A DNA stretch of 21,901 nt from a virus: the IMG/VR virus record IMGVR_UViG_3300026479_000058, positions 1-21,901 of that record; one strand, 5' to 3'. The notes below the pieces were generated by a model. It ran no database searches. It was not told the origin of the DNA and worked only from the letters and a program-made list of their open reading frames with translations. A program made the position numbers and the translations under genes. Numbering within the stretch: position 1 is the stretch's first letter; the number at the start of each line of letters is the position of its first letter. Shown piece after piece: positions 1 through 8,160 of this stretch.

Positions 1-157
1 AGGTACTAAGGAAGCTATCGGTACTGTTAAGTTGCTCGACTTGGCTACTGAGTCTGAGTACCAGATCCAACGCCAAGGTACATTGTTCGTTGCTAAATAC
101 GCAATGGGGCACGGATCTTTGAGGCCAGAATGTGCTGTGAAGGTTCTTCCTGCATAG
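1..157 (+). CDS. major capsid protein (gp10-like), C-terminal end only
   Basis: The frame starting at base 2 is open from the window edge and ends at TAG 155-157, giving the last 51 residues (ending AVKVLPA). The tail is short and basic-to-neutral, with a KYAMGHGSLRPE stretch like the carboxy end of T7-group major capsid proteins. The call rests mainly on position: it is followed directly by an intrinsic terminator and then by gp11- and gp12-like genes, exactly as T7 gene 10 is followed by T-phi, 11 and 12. The stop is TAG immediately followed in frame by TAA, so readthrough would add one residue only. There is no sign of a T7-style frameshifted long form, because the next in-frame codon is a stop. 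The 5' part of the gene is outside the window. Confidence 0.75.
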   Translation, partial: GTKEAIGTVKLLDLATESEYQIQRQGTLFVAKYAMGHGSLRPECAVKVLPA

Positions 158-174
158 TAATTAACAATTAAGCG

Positions 175-209
175 GAGCCCCTTGGGACTATCCCCTTGGG
201 GCTCTTTTT
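175..209 (+). terminator. intrinsic terminator after the capsid gene
   Basis: Stem GAGCCCC (175-181) pairs perfectly with GGGGCTC (198-204). A TT/TT internal loop is followed by a further GGG/CCC stem, and TTTTT follows at 205-209. It lies between the capsid gene and the gp11-like gene, the position of T7 T-phi, where partial termination raises capsid expression over the downstream tail genes. Confidence 0.9.
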
Positions 210-237
210 AACCTCTCTTTAACTTTATATAAATAAT

Positions 238-1920
238 ATGCCTACAACCTCGCTCTCTACGACTCTCCTTGAGTCTGTAAATATCGTCCTTGCTAACTTA
301 GGTGAGTCTCCAGTTAATTCTCTTTCTGGTGGCGCTCTGCCACAGCAAGTGTCGCTGGCGTTAAACACTATCGAGGAAGTAAGTACCGACATCCAGTCTA
401 AAGGCTGGTGGTTCAATCAGAAGTCGGGGAGTAGTTATAGTACTACTGCTAATGTTGTTATCTATCCAAGTAATACAGGTAATAACTGGAGTTCGGACAT
501 CCCAGAGGAAGCACGACGGTACATCACAATCCGTGCTTCTCGCATCGCACAAACACGACTAATTGGCTCAGAAGAGCTACAAAAATTTAGCTACAACGAG
601 GAGCTAGTCAGTCTAGCAATCCTCCAACAAGCTCAGGTTCGTAACTCCAACGGAACCCTAGACTTCAACTCGTTCCCAGCGGAACTCAGAGGTCTCGGAA
701 TAGACGAGGTTATGTTCCTACAAGGGAACGTAGAGGAGAAGATTGGTACACTCCGTCTGGGTGGTGAACTAGCTAACACAGCCAAGACTAAAGCTGATAC
801 AGAACTTGTTGAGGCTCAAGAGGAACTAGTAGACCAACAAAAACGTACCGAGGTTCAAGAGACGGTTAAAAGGGCTAATGAAGCATCCTTAGTTGAAGCT
901 CAAGAAGAACTGACAGATGCTCAAAAGACCCAGTCTCTCGCTGAGTCAATTCTTCGTTCTCAGCAGGCACTTACAGAGCTTGAAGAGACATCCAAGCGCA
1001 CCTCCGAGAAGCTACTGGTTGATGAACAGGCTGGACTGGTTACTAACCAAGCCGCTACCGAACTTAAGAAAGCTCTCGACCTCGTTGCTGATACGACCCT
1101 CAAGGGTAAACAAGGAAGTCTTGTGGATGCTCAAGCTACTGACGTAGCAGCCGATACTACTCTCAAGGGCAAGCAGGGTTCACTTGTGGACGCGCAGACA
1201 ACTGACGTAGCTGCTGATACCACCCTTAAAGGCAAACAAGGGACTGCTCTTGATGCTGACACAGCCCTAAAGACATCTCAAAAGACCCAACTAGACGCCC
1301 AGACTGCCATCGAAGCAACAGCCGAGAAAGCCTTCTACGATGGTGTTGTAGCTGGCACTCAAGACACCTATCGAGACTTTGCAGCAGAGATGCGTATCAT
1401 GGGTGTTCAAGAGACCACATTCCAGCAGACTCCTGCCTACAAGAAGGTAGAGATACTAAAGGATGCAGCTAAGCTACGCCTAGTGACAGCCACGGAGACA
1501 GGCACAGCCGCAGAACTCCTAGAGGTCAACAAGGTGATGCGGTTTATTGGTGAGCCTCCAGTGACAGCCCTTAATGACAACTCCTTAGCTTCTGAGTGTG
1601 TTCGCCTAATGCGTGACACCAACACAGAGCTACAAGGACGTGGTTGGTATTTCAACATTGATGAAGACGGCGCTATTGTTCCTAAGTCACTCAGCGACAC
1701 CCCACAGAAATACCGTGAGTATCTCAGTGTTCGTGTGGCTATCCTATTAACCGAGCTATACCCACAGAGCGGTGTAGACATCCAGCGCCTTCCTAAGATG
1801 GAAGCAGAGCTACGGGCTTACTTTAAAGACCGTGAGTTTGATGATGCTAACTACTCCATATTTGACAGCTACGACGTAGCCTCCAGAATTGGTATTAACC
1901 GTAACTACGACCTTATCTAA
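238..1920 (+). CDS. tail tubular protein A (gp11-like), expanded, with two gp11-like modules
   Basis: In T7 gp11 forms the ring joining the portal to the tail nozzle. At 560 aa this protein is nearly three times T7 gp11 (about 196 aa). Two related modules are visible. The first is at about residues 5-145 (LLESVNIVLANLGESPV, then GWWFN at 56-60). The second is at about 425-560 (LLEVNKVMRFIGEPPV, then GWYFN at 469-473, then an arginine-rich helix). Between them lies about 260 residues of Ala/Gln/Glu/Leu/Thr-rich, probably coiled-coil sequence with three 21-residue repeats from residue 284. The gene overlaps the next by one base (TAATG at 1918-1922), which suggests coupled translation. No Shine-Dalgarno precedes the ATG, and the leader is TATATAAATAAT. 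Family assignment comes from module motifs and gene order. The role of the insert is unknown. Confidence 0.88.
   Translation: MPTTSLSTTLLESVNIVLANLGESPVNSLSGGALPQQVSLALNTIEEVSTDIQSKGWWFNQKSGSSYSTTANVVIYPSNTGNNWSSDIPEEARRYITIRASRIAQTRLIGSEELQKFSYNEELVSLAILQQAQVRNSNGTLDFNSFPAELRGLGIDEVMFLQGNVEEKIGTLRLGGELANTAKTKADTELVEAQEELVDQQKRTEVQETVKRANEASLVEAQEELTDAQKTQSLAESILRSQQALTELEETSKRTSEKLLVDEQAGLVTNQAATELKKALDLVADTTLKGKQGSLVDAQATDVAADTTLKGKQGSLVDAQTTDVAADTTLKGKQGTALDADTALKTSQKTQLDAQTAIEATAEKAFYDGVVAGTQDTYRDFAAEMRIMGVQETTFQQTPAYKKVEILKDAAKLRLVTATETGTAAELLEVNKVMRFIGEPPVTALNDNSLASECVRLMRDTNTELQGRGWYFNIDEDGAIVPKSLSDTPQKYREYLSVRVAILLTELYPQSGVDIQRLPKMEAELRAYFKDREFDDANYSIFDSYDVASRIGINRNYDLI
1087..1257 (+). 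repeat. 63-bp in-frame repeats encoding ADTTLKGKQG units in the gp11-like gene
   Basis: Units begin at 1087, 1150 and 1213, a period of 63 bp or 21 residues. Each encodes ADTTLKGKQG followed by SLVDAQ (the third unit reads TALDAD). The protein copies are nearly identical while many third codon positions differ (for example acg acc, act act, acc acc). This fits selection on the peptide, not recent slippage. They sit in the putative coiled-coil linker between the two gp11-like modules. Confidence 0.9.
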
Positions 1921-4709
1921 TGCCTTTAATTAACACTAGTGTTCCTAACCTTATCCAAGGTGTCTCTCAACAACCTGATGCCACTCGTTTTGATGGTCAA
2001 TGTGAGGAGCAGGAAAACGCTCTTAGCTCTGTTGCAGATGGACTGAAGAAACGCCCGAACACTCGACACGTTGCTAGGTTGCTACAGACGGCTATTGATG
2101 CGAATAGCTTTGTTCACTTTATCAACAGGAGCCATACGGAGCGGTATGTTTTAATACACGACGGTACTAGACTAAGAGCTTTTAACATACTGACGGGAGC
2201 GGCCGCCACAATTAATGGTTCAACGAGTGGGATTTTGGTTTCTTCAACGTATTTAGATGTAATCGGTCCTAGAGAGGCTCTGAAAGCTCTTACGGTTTCA
2301 GACACTACGATTATCCTAAATACAAAAGAAACGGTAACAAAATCCACGATAAAAACACCAGCGCATAATAAACAAGCCGTGGTTACGATTCTTCAGGGGG
2401 GTTATGAAAAAGATTATACTGTATCAATAGATATTAGGGAAAAAGGTGAGGTAAGCAGTATTCCACAGTATGTTGCTCCAGTATTTAGCTTTGATACCAC
2501 CTCATATGTATACCATCAGTTTCAATATTTAGATACTGGGACTTGGCGTCTCTGGGATATATATTATCACAGACACCGCGTTACAGGTATTAATATTGTA
2601 AGTGGTGGACAAAACGTTCCCGATGACTTCAATATTTATTTGACACCTTCAAACCCACTTCGCGGTAATGCTAGATTTAGCTTTACGGTGACTAATGGCG
2701 TCGTAACAGGTGCGACTATAACAAACCAAGGTAATTATGATGGAACAACGAGTGTAGCGCCAACGGGAACCCAACGCCATTATTACACAACGCCTCCAAC
2801 TTTTATAGTAAATGCATGGAACGTACCCGAAGCTACCTTAATTACTAAGTCAGCAACTTATAGAAGTTCAGGTAGCAATAGTAGTACCCACGCTAATAGT
2901 AACACTATCGCTAATGGACTTAAAAGTAAGCTCGTTGAAGAAGGAATCGACGACTACTTTTACATTTCTCGGTCTGGTAGTAGCATCTTTCTTACTCTTA
3001 CTCATGGTAATGATATCGAAAACAAAGAGTATGATTTTACAATCCAAAGCTCTGACTCCTTGGGAGATTCAGGAATGGCTGCTGTGTACAAATCCACTTC
3101 GTCAATTCATAACTTGCCCCAAAAAAATTTAGAGGGTTTTGCAACTAAAATTGTAGGAGACGCTGAGCTATCTCAAGACGATTATTATGTTAAGTTTGAA
3201 ACCGACAGCCAATCAAACATCGGAACAGGTTCATATGTAGAGACTGTTGCCCCCGACATAGTAAAAGGATTGGATGCAAGTACAATGCCTCATGTTCTTG
3301 TTAATTCAGGGGTAAATGAATTTACATTTAAAGAAGCAAATTACACAGATAGACTTGCTGGGGACGATGACACTAATCCACTCCCATCTTTCGTTAATCA
3401 AACGATTGACGGCATGTTCTTCTTTAAGAACCGACTCGGATTTCTCAGTGGTGAGAATGTCATAATGACGGAAAGTGGTCTGGGAAGTGTGACAGAATCA
3501 GGAGAAGTAGAGTACAACTTAGGACGAACCACGGTGACTTCACTGCTAGACTCTGCTCCGATTGACATTTCAGTGTCAAGTAGTCGTGTTACAGATTTAC
3601 AAGCAGCGAAAGGCTTCCAAGAAAACTTAATGCTATTTTCTAATAATGGGCAGTTTGTTCTTAAAGGTGGAGATGTATTAACACCTAAATCGGTAAGCGT
3701 CACTCCTGTTACAAACTTCAACTTTGAAAGTGCTGTTGAGCCTATACCATTGGGTTCTTATCTTTATTTTCCATTTACTAGAGGAGAATTTATAGGACTT
3801 CGTGAGTATACCGTAAATGCAGCAAGTGATACCTATGATGCTACGGAGGTTACTGAACATATACCTGCTTACATCCCTAAAAACATAATTGATATAGCAG
3901 GAACAACCTCTGAGGATATGATTGCTATCCTAAGCTTAGAAGATAAAACATCCCTATACATCTATAAGTATTTTTGGAGCAACAACCAGAAAGTGCTCAG
4001 TTCTTGGTCAAAGTTTACCTTCACAGGTGAGCTACGAGGCGTTGAGTTCATCGAGTCTACCCTCTACGCAATCATCACCCACAACGGTGAAACCAACCTC
4101 GTTGAGATGTCCTTAGCGTCTGGCCTATCGGACGCTGCTGGCTATGTTACTCACCTCGACAACCGAGTAGCAGATACAGTCACCAACGGCTCCTCTACAA
4201 TCACACTTCCGTACACCCCAGAGGACAACTCAGTGGAAGTTTATACAACTGACGGATTAAAACTCAACTGCACCAACTCTGGAGCTACTGTTACTCTTGC
4301 TCAAGCAGTCTCAGGAAACACAGATGTCTGGGTAGGTATCCCTTACACAATGAAGTACACGTTCTCTGAGCAGCTCTTCAAAGCTAAAGCAGGAAACGGT
4401 AAGAGTCCTAGTAATGCAGCCAAGATGCGTATCCGTAATGGCTCACTGTATTATGCTGACTCAGCTTACTTCAAAGTTAAGGTGACCCCTAAGTACCGTG
4501 ATACCTACGAGAACGTCTTTACACCTGATGTCGTTGGTTCATCTACCATTGGTTCCCTGACACTTGGCAGTGGTTTCTATCGCTTCCCTGTGTTCACCAA
4601 ACCTTTGGACACAACTATCACCATTGAAAACGAGAGTGCTCTTCCGAGTACATTCCAGAGTGCTGAGTTTGAATCCTTTGTTCACTCCCGCTCTAACCGA
4701 TATGGATAA
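1920..4709 (+). CDS. tail tubular protein B (gp12-like)
   Basis: In T7 gp12 forms the tail nozzle at the distal end of the short tail and is involved in host contact. The opening MPLINTSVPNLIQGVSQQPDA, followed by RFDGQCEEQENALSSVADGLKKRPNT, is the characteristic start of this family. The length is 929 aa against 794 aa in T7. The ATG overlaps the gp11-like stop by one base. The middle of the gene (roughly 2105-4000) is visibly richer in A/T and ATT/ATA/AAT codons than its ends, and the last about 230 codons return to the C-ending codon style of the neighbours. This suggests the central, probably exposed, part was exchanged. The end overlaps the next gene by 8 bases. Confidence 0.92.
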   Translation: MPLINTSVPNLIQGVSQQPDATRFDGQCEEQENALSSVADGLKKRPNTRHVARLLQTAIDANSFVHFINRSHTERYVLIHDGTRLRAFNILTGAAATINGSTSGILVSSTYLDVIGPREALKALTVSDTTIILNTKETVTKSTIKTPAHNKQAVVTILQGGYEKDYTVSIDIREKGEVSSIPQYVAPVFSFDTTSYVYHQFQYLDTGTWRLWDIYYHRHRVTGINIVSGGQNVPDDFNIYLTPSNPLRGNARFSFTVTNGVVTGATITNQGNYDGTTSVAPTGTQRHYYTTPPTFIVNAWNVPEATLITKSATYRSSGSNSSTHANSNTIANGLKSKLVEEGIDDYFYISRSGSSIFLTLTHGNDIENKEYDFTIQSSDSLGDSGMAAVYKSTSSIHNLPQKNLEGFATKIVGDAELSQDDYYVKFETDSQSNIGTGSYVETVAPDIVKGLDASTMPHVLVNSGVNEFTFKEANYTDRLAGDDDTNPLPSFVNQTIDGMFFFKNRLGFLSGENVIMTESGLGSVTESGEVEYNLGRTTVTSLLDSAPIDISVSSSRVTDLQAAKGFQENLMLFSNNGQFVLKGGDVLTPKSVSVTPVTNFNFESAVEPIPLGSYLYFPFTRGEFIGLREYTVNAASDTYDATEVTEHIPAYIPKNIIDIAGTTSEDMIAILSLEDKTSLYIYKYFWSNNQKVLSSWSKFTFTGELRGVEFIESTLYAIITHNGETNLVEMSLASGLSDAAGYVTHLDNRVADTVTNGSSTITLPYTPEDNSVEVYTTDGLKLNCTNSGATVTLAQAVSGNTDVWVGIPYTMKYTFSEQLFKAKAGNGKSPSNAAKMRIRNGSLYYADSAYFKVKVTPKYRDTYENVFTPDVVGSSTIGSLTLGSGFYRFPVFTKPLDTTITIENESALPSTFQSAEFESFVHSRSNRYG

Positions 4710-5172
4710 AGTTCTCAGTACCCACGGGGATTGTAAGGTAGTTGTTGCTACCCACGACCACATAGAGCGCATCTATCCGTACATGCGTAAAGCAGACCAG
4801 ATAGAGATAGCCTGTATGGGTCACGAGCCCCGTCAGGCGCTTTTAAGTGGCTTTGAGAACGATGATGTTACCCTGACAGCTCTAGATGCTGATGATGTTC
4901 CCTTTGCAATGTTTGGTGTTGGACAGGTAGGAGACCAAGCGTACATCTGGTGTCTAGGCACGGAGAGTGTTTCTGACAACTCCTACCAATTCCTTAAAGC
5001 GTCCCGTGAGTGGACTCAACGACTAACCAAGCCTTATGGCGCAACCTTTAACTATGTCCACGAGGATAACCACGTTGCCCTCAAGTGGCTCAAATTCTGT
5101 GGAGCTTCCTTCATTCGTAAACTTAACTTTAGCAATCAACCCTTCTTTGAATTTATAATCCCTTCTAAATAA
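4702..5172 (+). CDS. gp13-like protein with a GNAT-like look
   Basis: This is a 156-aa protein starting at the ATG at 4702, which overlaps the gp12-like stop by 8 bases. An open frame extends upstream, but that part lies inside gp12 and the short start matches the compact packing of the operon. T7 gp13 (138 aa) holds the same position between gp12 and gp14 and is needed for particle maturation. The C-terminal half contains NYVHEDNHVALKWLKFCGA, which resembles the conserved N..A..(Y/L)..(C)GF end of GNAT acetyltransferases. Phage proteins of the T7 gp13 family are sometimes annotated as acetyltransferase-like. No catalytic activity can be claimed from this sequence. Confidence 0.75.
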   Translation: MDKVLSTHGDCKVVVATHDHIERIYPYMRKADQIEIACMGHEPRQALLSGFENDDVTLTALDADDVPFAMFGVGQVGDQAYIWCLGTESVSDNSYQFLKASREWTQRLTKPYGATFNYVHEDNHVALKWLKFCGASFIRKLNFSNQPFFEFIIPSK

Positions 5173-5173
5173 T

Positions 5174-5821
5174 ATGTGTGAAATAGTAACATTAACGGCA
5201 CTGGCTCTCGGCACAGCCCAAGCAGGTATGTCTATCCACGGGCAGAGGCAACAAGCCAAGACCCAAGAGAAGATGCAAAAGAATGCCTCTCTAGCGGAGA
5301 GACAGAGACACCTAGCAGAGATGTCATCGTCACGCATAAGGGAACGCCAAGAGATGACAGCAGCAGCCCAAGCTATCCAAGAGTCCACCAAGAAAGCCCG
5401 TGAAGCTCGTGCAACAGGACGTGTGAGTGCTGGGGAGTCTGGAGTGGCAGGACTTAGTGTTGATGCGCTCCTGAATGATATGACACGTAAGGAAGCTGAA
5501 TATAGTTTCTCTGTTCAACAGCAACAACAGTTCAATCAAGTAAACCGTGACCTAGCGTTCCAAGATGGAGCTATGCAGTCACGTATGAACCTTCTTTCAA
5601 TTAACAAACCAATAGCACAACCAAACTACCTTGGTGCTATTCTTGAAGGAGCCCAGACAGGGATGAGTGCTTACTCATTCGGTAGTAAGGCTGGGTTTGG
5701 TCAGGGAGGAGGTACGCCTTCTGCCGCCTCATCGGGAGCCCCAGCGTTTGATGCTTCCTCTTCGTTCAACGTCAGTCCTTCCACCTACAAACCTTTTACT
5801 GCTCCTACAACATTTAAATAA
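5174..5821 (+). CDS. internal virion protein gp14-like
   Basis: The protein is 215 aa, close to T7 gp14 (196 aa). In T7, gp14, gp15 and gp16 form the internal core that is ejected into the cell envelope and builds the DNA channel, with gp14 in the outer membrane. The N-terminus MCEIVTLTALALGTAQAG is short and hydrophobic with Cys at position 2, as in T7 gp14 (which also begins MC and has an Ala-rich hydrophobic stretch). It is followed by a long Gln/Glu/Arg-rich helix (about 20-130) and a Ser/Ala/Pro-rich tail. The gene starts one base after the gp13-like stop and has no Shine-Dalgarno. Confidence 0.82.
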   Translation: MCEIVTLTALALGTAQAGMSIHGQRQQAKTQEKMQKNASLAERQRHLAEMSSSRIRERQEMTAAAQAIQESTKKAREARATGRVSAGESGVAGLSVDALLNDMTRKEAEYSFSVQQQQQFNQVNRDLAFQDGAMQSRMNLLSINKPIAQPNYLGAILEGAQTGMSAYSFGSKAGFGQGGGTPSAASSGAPAFDASSSFNVSPSTYKPFTAPTTFK

Positions 5822-5824
5822 GAA

Positions 5825-8158
5825 ATGGCTACTAGACAAATTACAATCGACGACGGCTCCAAGAAACGGAAGCAGGTAGAACTTAACCTGAACCCTGTAG
5901 CCCTGAACCCCACAGTTCGAGCTGGAGGTAACTACCGTGTAGCTGTTCAGCAGACACCTCTAACCAACTCAGCGATGCAGTTGAGTAATGCGTTAAAACA
6001 AGGCGTCAATGCCTACGGTCAAGCTGTAGATGTAGCACAGACAAAAGCAGCAGAAGACGTCGCTAATATGTCGGATGCTGAGTACGATAAGTTCTTACAA
6101 AAAGGACTAGACCCAGAAGCCCGTAGTTTGTTTGGATACACAAAGACGTACAACCGTCAGGTAGCTGCAAAGTACTACGCAACAGAGATACCAACAAAGC
6201 TCCAAGAACTATCGAACGATATGTTCAAGAACTACTACGACTACAAAGATGCTGCGTCTTTTGAGGCAGCTTTGGAGGAACGAGTAGGGTCTGTTTATGA
6301 AGAGGCTGACCAGCTCCTTGGTGGTAATGTATTTAGTGAACAAGCCAACAATGCCCTCAAGTCTGCTACACGGGCTGACTTCCTAAGTAAGGAGGTTGCT
6401 AAGTTTAGTAGAGAGTTACCTGCTCGTAATCAACAGATGGCTATGGAGTCTATGGCTCGTCAGTTTGATGGTATTACGTCTACAAATGTAGACCAGATAG
6501 CCACGATTGGAGGGGAATTAATTAACTCTCACAAAGGAACACTTGGAGGACGTGCAGCAGCAGAGGCTGTCTTTGGTACACTACAAACCAAGATGGATAC
6601 CTTGTTAGCCAGTGACAGCTCACTTGACCACCAGCTCCTCGAAGACATGATTGAGGAGATTGGGGACGGCAAAGGAGAGGACAATATGGTAGCAGGGCAA
6701 GAGTTGTTCGCTACTCCTACACGTCAGCTATACCTCACACAGATGGAAAAGAAACTAGAGGCGCGTAAGGATGAATCCTACAACGATGCTGTTAGGGATA
6801 CCAAGGTACACATAGCGGGTATTCAAGCAGCAGTCATTCGTATCCCAAGTGAGGGAACAGGAAAAGCCTACATTGATGCAGCTATTAAAGCCATGAGTAT
6901 TCACGGTGGTGTGTTTAACGATGTCACTTATGAGAATGACCTCTTACGGGATATGATGACCGTGGAGCTTCATAAGATGAAAGCGAACCCACTGTTATTT
7001 CGTAAGGAGTATGCCACCTCGTGGATGGCGCAACATCAGAACCTACAAACCTCCGTCTACGATTCCACAGTCGCATCTCTCCCTGAGAGTCACTTAGACG
7101 AGGCGGTAACGGCACATGGTCAACCAACATTTACTGAGGTTGGAGACTTATTTATGGGTCAATGGAAGTTAAAACGCGATACTCTGTATCAAGAGCTCTA
7201 TGACTCGGTTGAGGACATTCAAGATGATGGCGAGAGAAGTCTAGCCTTCAAGGAGGGTGAGATTGAGGTAGTTAAAAAGCTAAATGAGTGGTCTCAGGGT
7301 ACTCTTAATTCTGCGACTGTTGGTGTTGCTGCTGCAAAAACCCAACAACAAAAAGAGGACATAGAGATAGTTGGTGAGAAGCGTGTAGAAGAACTTCAAA
7401 GCGTGATGAGCCCAGAGAATGCCGCCAAGGTTATTGCTTTAGAAGCTGAGGAGGCAAGACAAGATAAGACCGAAAAAATCACACATGAAAATATAAATGG
7501 TACGCTGGTCCCCGCAGGGAGGTCGCCTCAAAAACGATTAGAGAATTATCAAAAACTTAAAAAGCTCGGTACATTAAGCGATGACGAAGTTTACCAAGCT
7601 CACGTATCTATTTATGAGGATGCGTGGGTCAATAAGAAAGCCAGAATAGGTTTTGCAGGTAAACCATTTATGCCCTCCGAGGCTGACAGACTCATCATGG
7701 GCATCATACCTAAGTGGAGCTTCAAACAAGGTCCAGAGGTATACATCAAACCCCCTCTCGACCAACGCCTAGAAAAAGGTACAGAGCTTTTTGAACTTAT
7801 GAAGGTAGCAGGGGTTCCTGCCGAAACGTTGGTTAGTGGTGTCTTTAAATTGGGAGCGCAAGCCTCTCAAGTTGAAAGAGGACAAGTAGACAGACGTCAG
7901 AAGGGACAGTTCTCCGTAGATTTTTTGGTTGAAAATAACCTTTTAGACTTCTCCTTAGTACCCATCATAATCGGTGGTAGTATCAAAAACACTGCGGCGG
8001 CTGTTCAAGCTTGGAAAGATGGAGGGATGACCCTTGAAAATGTTGACCCTCAGCACCGGGAAACCCTTAATAAAATAGCAGAGAAATACGAAATGAGCGT
8101 TTCACAGCTTATGACGTTCCAAAACCTTTACCTAACAACAAACGGCTACCTTAAATAA
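5825..8158 (+). CDS. internal virion protein gp15-like
   Basis: The protein is 777 aa (T7 gp15 is 747 aa), with the expected place between gp14- and gp16-like genes. In T7 gp15 forms a hexameric ring of the ejected channel across the periplasm. The sequence is largely helical and charged, with no clear enzyme motif. It starts three bases after the previous stop. The last third (from roughly 7300) is more A/T-rich and uses more AAA, ATA and ATT codons than the first two thirds, a hint of mosaic origin. Assignment rests on size, order and general composition. Confidence 0.8.
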   Translation: MATRQITIDDGSKKRKQVELNLNPVALNPTVRAGGNYRVAVQQTPLTNSAMQLSNALKQGVNAYGQAVDVAQTKAAEDVANMSDAEYDKFLQKGLDPEARSLFGYTKTYNRQVAAKYYATEIPTKLQELSNDMFKNYYDYKDAASFEAALEERVGSVYEEADQLLGGNVFSEQANNALKSATRADFLSKEVAKFSRELPARNQQMAMESMARQFDGITSTNVDQIATIGGELINSHKGTLGGRAAAEAVFGTLQTKMDTLLASDSSLDHQLLEDMIEEIGDGKGEDNMVAGQELFATPTRQLYLTQMEKKLEARKDESYNDAVRDTKVHIAGIQAAVIRIPSEGTGKAYIDAAIKAMSIHGGVFNDVTYENDLLRDMMTVELHKMKANPLLFRKEYATSWMAQHQNLQTSVYDSTVASLPESHLDEAVTAHGQPTFTEVGDLFMGQWKLKRDTLYQELYDSVEDIQDDGERSLAFKEGEIEVVKKLNEWSQGTLNSATVGVAAAKTQQQKEDIEIVGEKRVEELQSVMSPENAAKVIALEAEEARQDKTEKITHENINGTLVPAGRSPQKRLENYQKLKKLGTLSDDEVYQAHVSIYEDAWVNKKARIGFAGKPFMPSEADRLIMGIIPKWSFKQGPEVYIKPPLDQRLEKGTELFELMKVAGVPAETLVSGVFKLGAQASQVERGQVDRRQKGQFSVDFLVENNLLDFSLVPIIIGGSIKNTAAAVQAWKDGGMTLENVDPQHRETLNKIAEKYEMSVSQLMTFQNLYLTTNGYLK

Positions 8159-8160
8159 TT

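Noticed and set aside
1087-1257. CRISPR-like array in the gp11-like gene
   Set aside because: The units are contiguous 63-bp coding repeats without spacers and are in frame.
1437-1781. - strand frames across the structural genes (for example here and 9381-9905)
   Set aside because: They are antisense shadows with Ser/Arg-rich composition opposite well-supported + genes.
4564-4701. Longer start for the gp13-like gene
   Set aside because: This part lies wholly within the gp12-like coding sequence; the ATG at 4702 gives the family-like length and normal overlap.
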